A DNA stretch of 64,000 nt. Source: Ophioderma brevispina (Eukaryota > Echinodermata > Ophiuroidea > Amphilepidida > Ophiodermatidae). The notes beneath the pieces were generated by a model, which was not told the DNA's origin, made no database searches, and saw nothing but the letters and a program-made list of their open reading frames with translations. This document shows positions 62,234 through 64,000 of the stretch, piece by piece (the stretch's first letter is position 1; each line of letters begins with the position of its first letter). The stretch is from assembly GCA_023653785.1 (NCBI GenBank), contig JAMKCH010088417.1, positions 1-64,000 on the forward strand. Reading direction: 5' to 3'. Position numbers and translations under genes: made by a program.

Positions 62234-63260
62234 TTAGTTGATAGGATATGAATTTGTCTCAAAATATGCAAACACTTTCCAAAAAGTATACAGCACACAA
62301 CCTCATGTTTATCACCGTGCCAGTTGAAAGTTATAACGAGAACCTTTACCAAGAGATACTTACACAATATACGCTATTAAAAACAATTATTGGACCACAC
62401 ATGGAGTGGTTTCTGGGAAACGGAATCATACTAACATATACAAATGAATGATAAAATTAAAAACATTTTGTCTGACCCACGCGCTATTTGAAAATTCGCG
62501 CTAGTGATTGGGATATGTATTGTGTTATGCGACACGGACGGCACACAAGTAGCGTCATACACCTTCACACATGATGCTTGCATAAATGTGTACCGGAATG
62601 CGCATTTCCTATGGCATGTATGACGCCAACGTGCCGCCGTATCGCAAACCAACGTATAACAGTAGCGCGAAGTTTACATAAACACGTGGTAAGACTGACG
62701 GCAGCGTTCCCGGAACCAGCGTAGGTGGCGTAGCTCAAGACTGGCTTTGGCGGAACTCTTTCAAAAGGTCGTAGTGAAAACCGCGTAATAACCTAAAACC
62801 CCGATATCTATGATGTAGCCAACATTTTAAACATTGTATCGCATGGAACGCCTTCGAATGGTTTTCAACAGGGTGGAGAGGTGAAAAAAACATACGAAAC
62901 GCATACATCTGAGCCAAAAAGTTAATTTTATGATTTTATTTAAAGGACCAGTGCGTCACGATAAGCATCAGAGGGGGGGGGGGGGAAGGATGGGCCTGGG
63001 GGAAGGACAAACGATCACATGACATGCATGAAAAGCCGTCTTCGGAAGCATACGGATGCACGGGAGGAAAACGTCATTACAGACAATCTTTTCTCGTTCA
63101 AATTGATACCAAATGTGACCGATTTTCGAGTAATTGTTAGATCTACAATTGAATCATTATTCGCTACCAAAAGGTAAATTTAGAATTTTTGGACGTTGTT
63201 TTGAAGTAGGTAAGGGTTTACCAAGCTTAAGTAGTTATATTGTCAACACTCATATATAAC
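62234..63260. other. No gene seen
   Basis: Two ORFs of 60-75 codons (62248-62451 plus, 62431-62652 minus) lack domains. A G tract lies at about 62973-62985. CpG-containing text at 62480-62740 may be an old repeat. Confidence 0.35.
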
Positions 63261-63261
63261 A

Positions 63262-63345
63262 TCCAGCTTAGATCAGCGGTTAGGCTCTCGTCCCGTGGAT
63301 CCTGGACCGATCTCAGGTTCGAAATCCTATCGGGGCGCAACTATT
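63262..63345 (+). repeat. tRNA-like sequence (tRNA-derived SINE head or tRNA pseudogene)
   Basis: TTAGATCAGCGGTTAGGCTC resembles an A box and D arm, and CAGGTTCGAAATCC is a near-perfect B box, with anticodon-arm-like spacing between them. The acceptor stem does not pair (the 3' side 'tcggggcg' has no 5' partner) and the T stem is poor, so it is not a functional tRNA gene. Confidence 0.45.
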
Positions 63346-63615
63346 TTTTCCTTCCTCTTTCATCTTCCTTATAATAATAATTTTAGGCCTAATGGTAGTC
63401 AAAGTACTAAGAAGACTTTTATTCATTTTTTTCTGGAAAAATACGGTATAGGTTACGGGGCGGGACCGTATCAATGAATTACCACTAGTACAAGACGAAA
63501 AGTATTGTGAATACCGAACCAAAGGATGGTGAAAGCTGGCCATACACTAAAGCAAATATTATCTGATAATGAATGATGAATGTTGAAAAAAAAAATAACA
63601 TCAGCAAATCAGTAG

Positions 63616-63655
63616 GTGAGAGGATGCATTCACCGTGGGTAATGCATCCTCTCAC
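63616..63655. repeat. Perfect 15-bp hairpin
   Basis: GTGAGAGGATGCATT and AATGCATCCTCTCAC flank a 10-base loop. Both arms include the ATGCAT palindrome. No family membership was found in the window. Confidence 0.8.
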
Positions 63656-64000
63656 ACCAGGAAGCCTTCATTCAACAACAATCATTCTTCAAGCGAAGGA
63701 GCATAACACAAACTTATGTGCAACATCAAAAAACAGTTCAAGGACATTACCTACCAGTACATTGAAATCCCATCAGCATGCCTTCAACAACACAACACAA
63801 GGGCCCTTCTGGAAGTTATTTGGAATTTTCATATTGATGAGATATGAAATTATTGCGGATGTCATACCCCATCATGACCCCACCCCATGGCCCCGGGGGA
63901 AGGCCACAACATCTACAAATATGACAGGCTAGCCCATCATTGGCCAGGACGCAACACATGGCCGGGGCACATGGGACTAGGCCTCTCTCTAGTTCCGAAA
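63656..64000. other. No gene assigned
   Basis: An open plus-strand frame (63573-63932) has a Thr/Ser/His-rich composition with no domain. The sequence runs to the window edge, so a truncated feature cannot be excluded. Confidence 0.3.

Noticed and set aside
63262..63345. Functional tRNA gene
   Set aside because: Good B box and A-box-like text, but the acceptor stem does not pair and the T stem is poor; kept only as tRNA-like.

Overview
This is a window of animal nuclear DNA: introns with GT..AG borders, kilobase-scale spacers, many transposon-derived repeats, and no operons or prokaryotic signals. The repeat types (hAT and TTAA-type elements, Helentron-like elements, long foldback hairpins, a LINE tail ending in a TAC-rich tract) and the protein suggest a marine invertebrate, probably a deuterostome such as an echinoderm, hemichordate or cephalochordate. 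That placement is inference from style; no taxon-specific marker was identified.

One protein-coding gene is recognisable. It is a plus-strand CARD-containing initiator caspase (caspase-9/-2 like) from 11.4 to 38.1 kb, in nine exons plus a tandemly duplicated catalytic exon. The exons encode, in order: the CARD in two halves (11414-11551, 12757-13005), a linker (15095-15189), the start of p20 (19704-19859), the catalytic p20 exon with His and the QACRGG Cys (about 22895-23119) followed 67 bp later by a second, damaged copy (about 23187-23416), the end of p20 (27619-27715), the interdomain linker (33206-33384) and two p10 exons (36417-36526, 37975-38121 with stop). About 460 residues are expected. 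Splice sites are nearly all canonical and phases agree, but about five exons carry one single-base frameshift each. With the obviously noisy second copy of a duplication at 53.9-58.3 kb, this points to consensus errors, although a young pseudogene cannot be excluded.

The rest is repeats. Region by region: 0.8-1.8 kb, a 44-bp minisatellite with inverted units; 2.9-4.2 kb, a hAT-like MITE and a foldback; 9.1-10.8 kb, a dispersed element whose 3' end is amplified in four ~336-bp tandem units; 11.4-38.1 kb, the caspase introns, holding a TTAA-flanked element, foldbacks, a LINE reverse-transcriptase fragment, G-rich minisatellites and several long hairpins; 38.3-43.9 kb, 3' UTR-type tandem repeats and a 1.17-kb hAT with a perfect 8-bp target duplication; 45.7-51.4 kb, a nest of foldbacks with a Helentron-like insertion seen next to its own empty site; 51.4-58.3 kb, a ~2.5-kb tandem duplication ending in 21-bp satellite arrays; 59.1-60.7 kb, SINE-like, foldback and hAT MITE elements; the last 3 kb, mostly unassigned.

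The most unusual signal is a family of long hairpins (34.7, 35.0, 35.2, 46.8, 51.65 and 54.2 kb; looser relatives at 23.7 and 37.5 kb). Their ends and overall fold are conserved, but the inner arm sequence differs between copies while staying self-complementary within each copy. One copy (46.8-47.7 kb) also carries a broken fragment resembling the N-terminal region of Crypton/tyrosine-recombinase-derived proteins.
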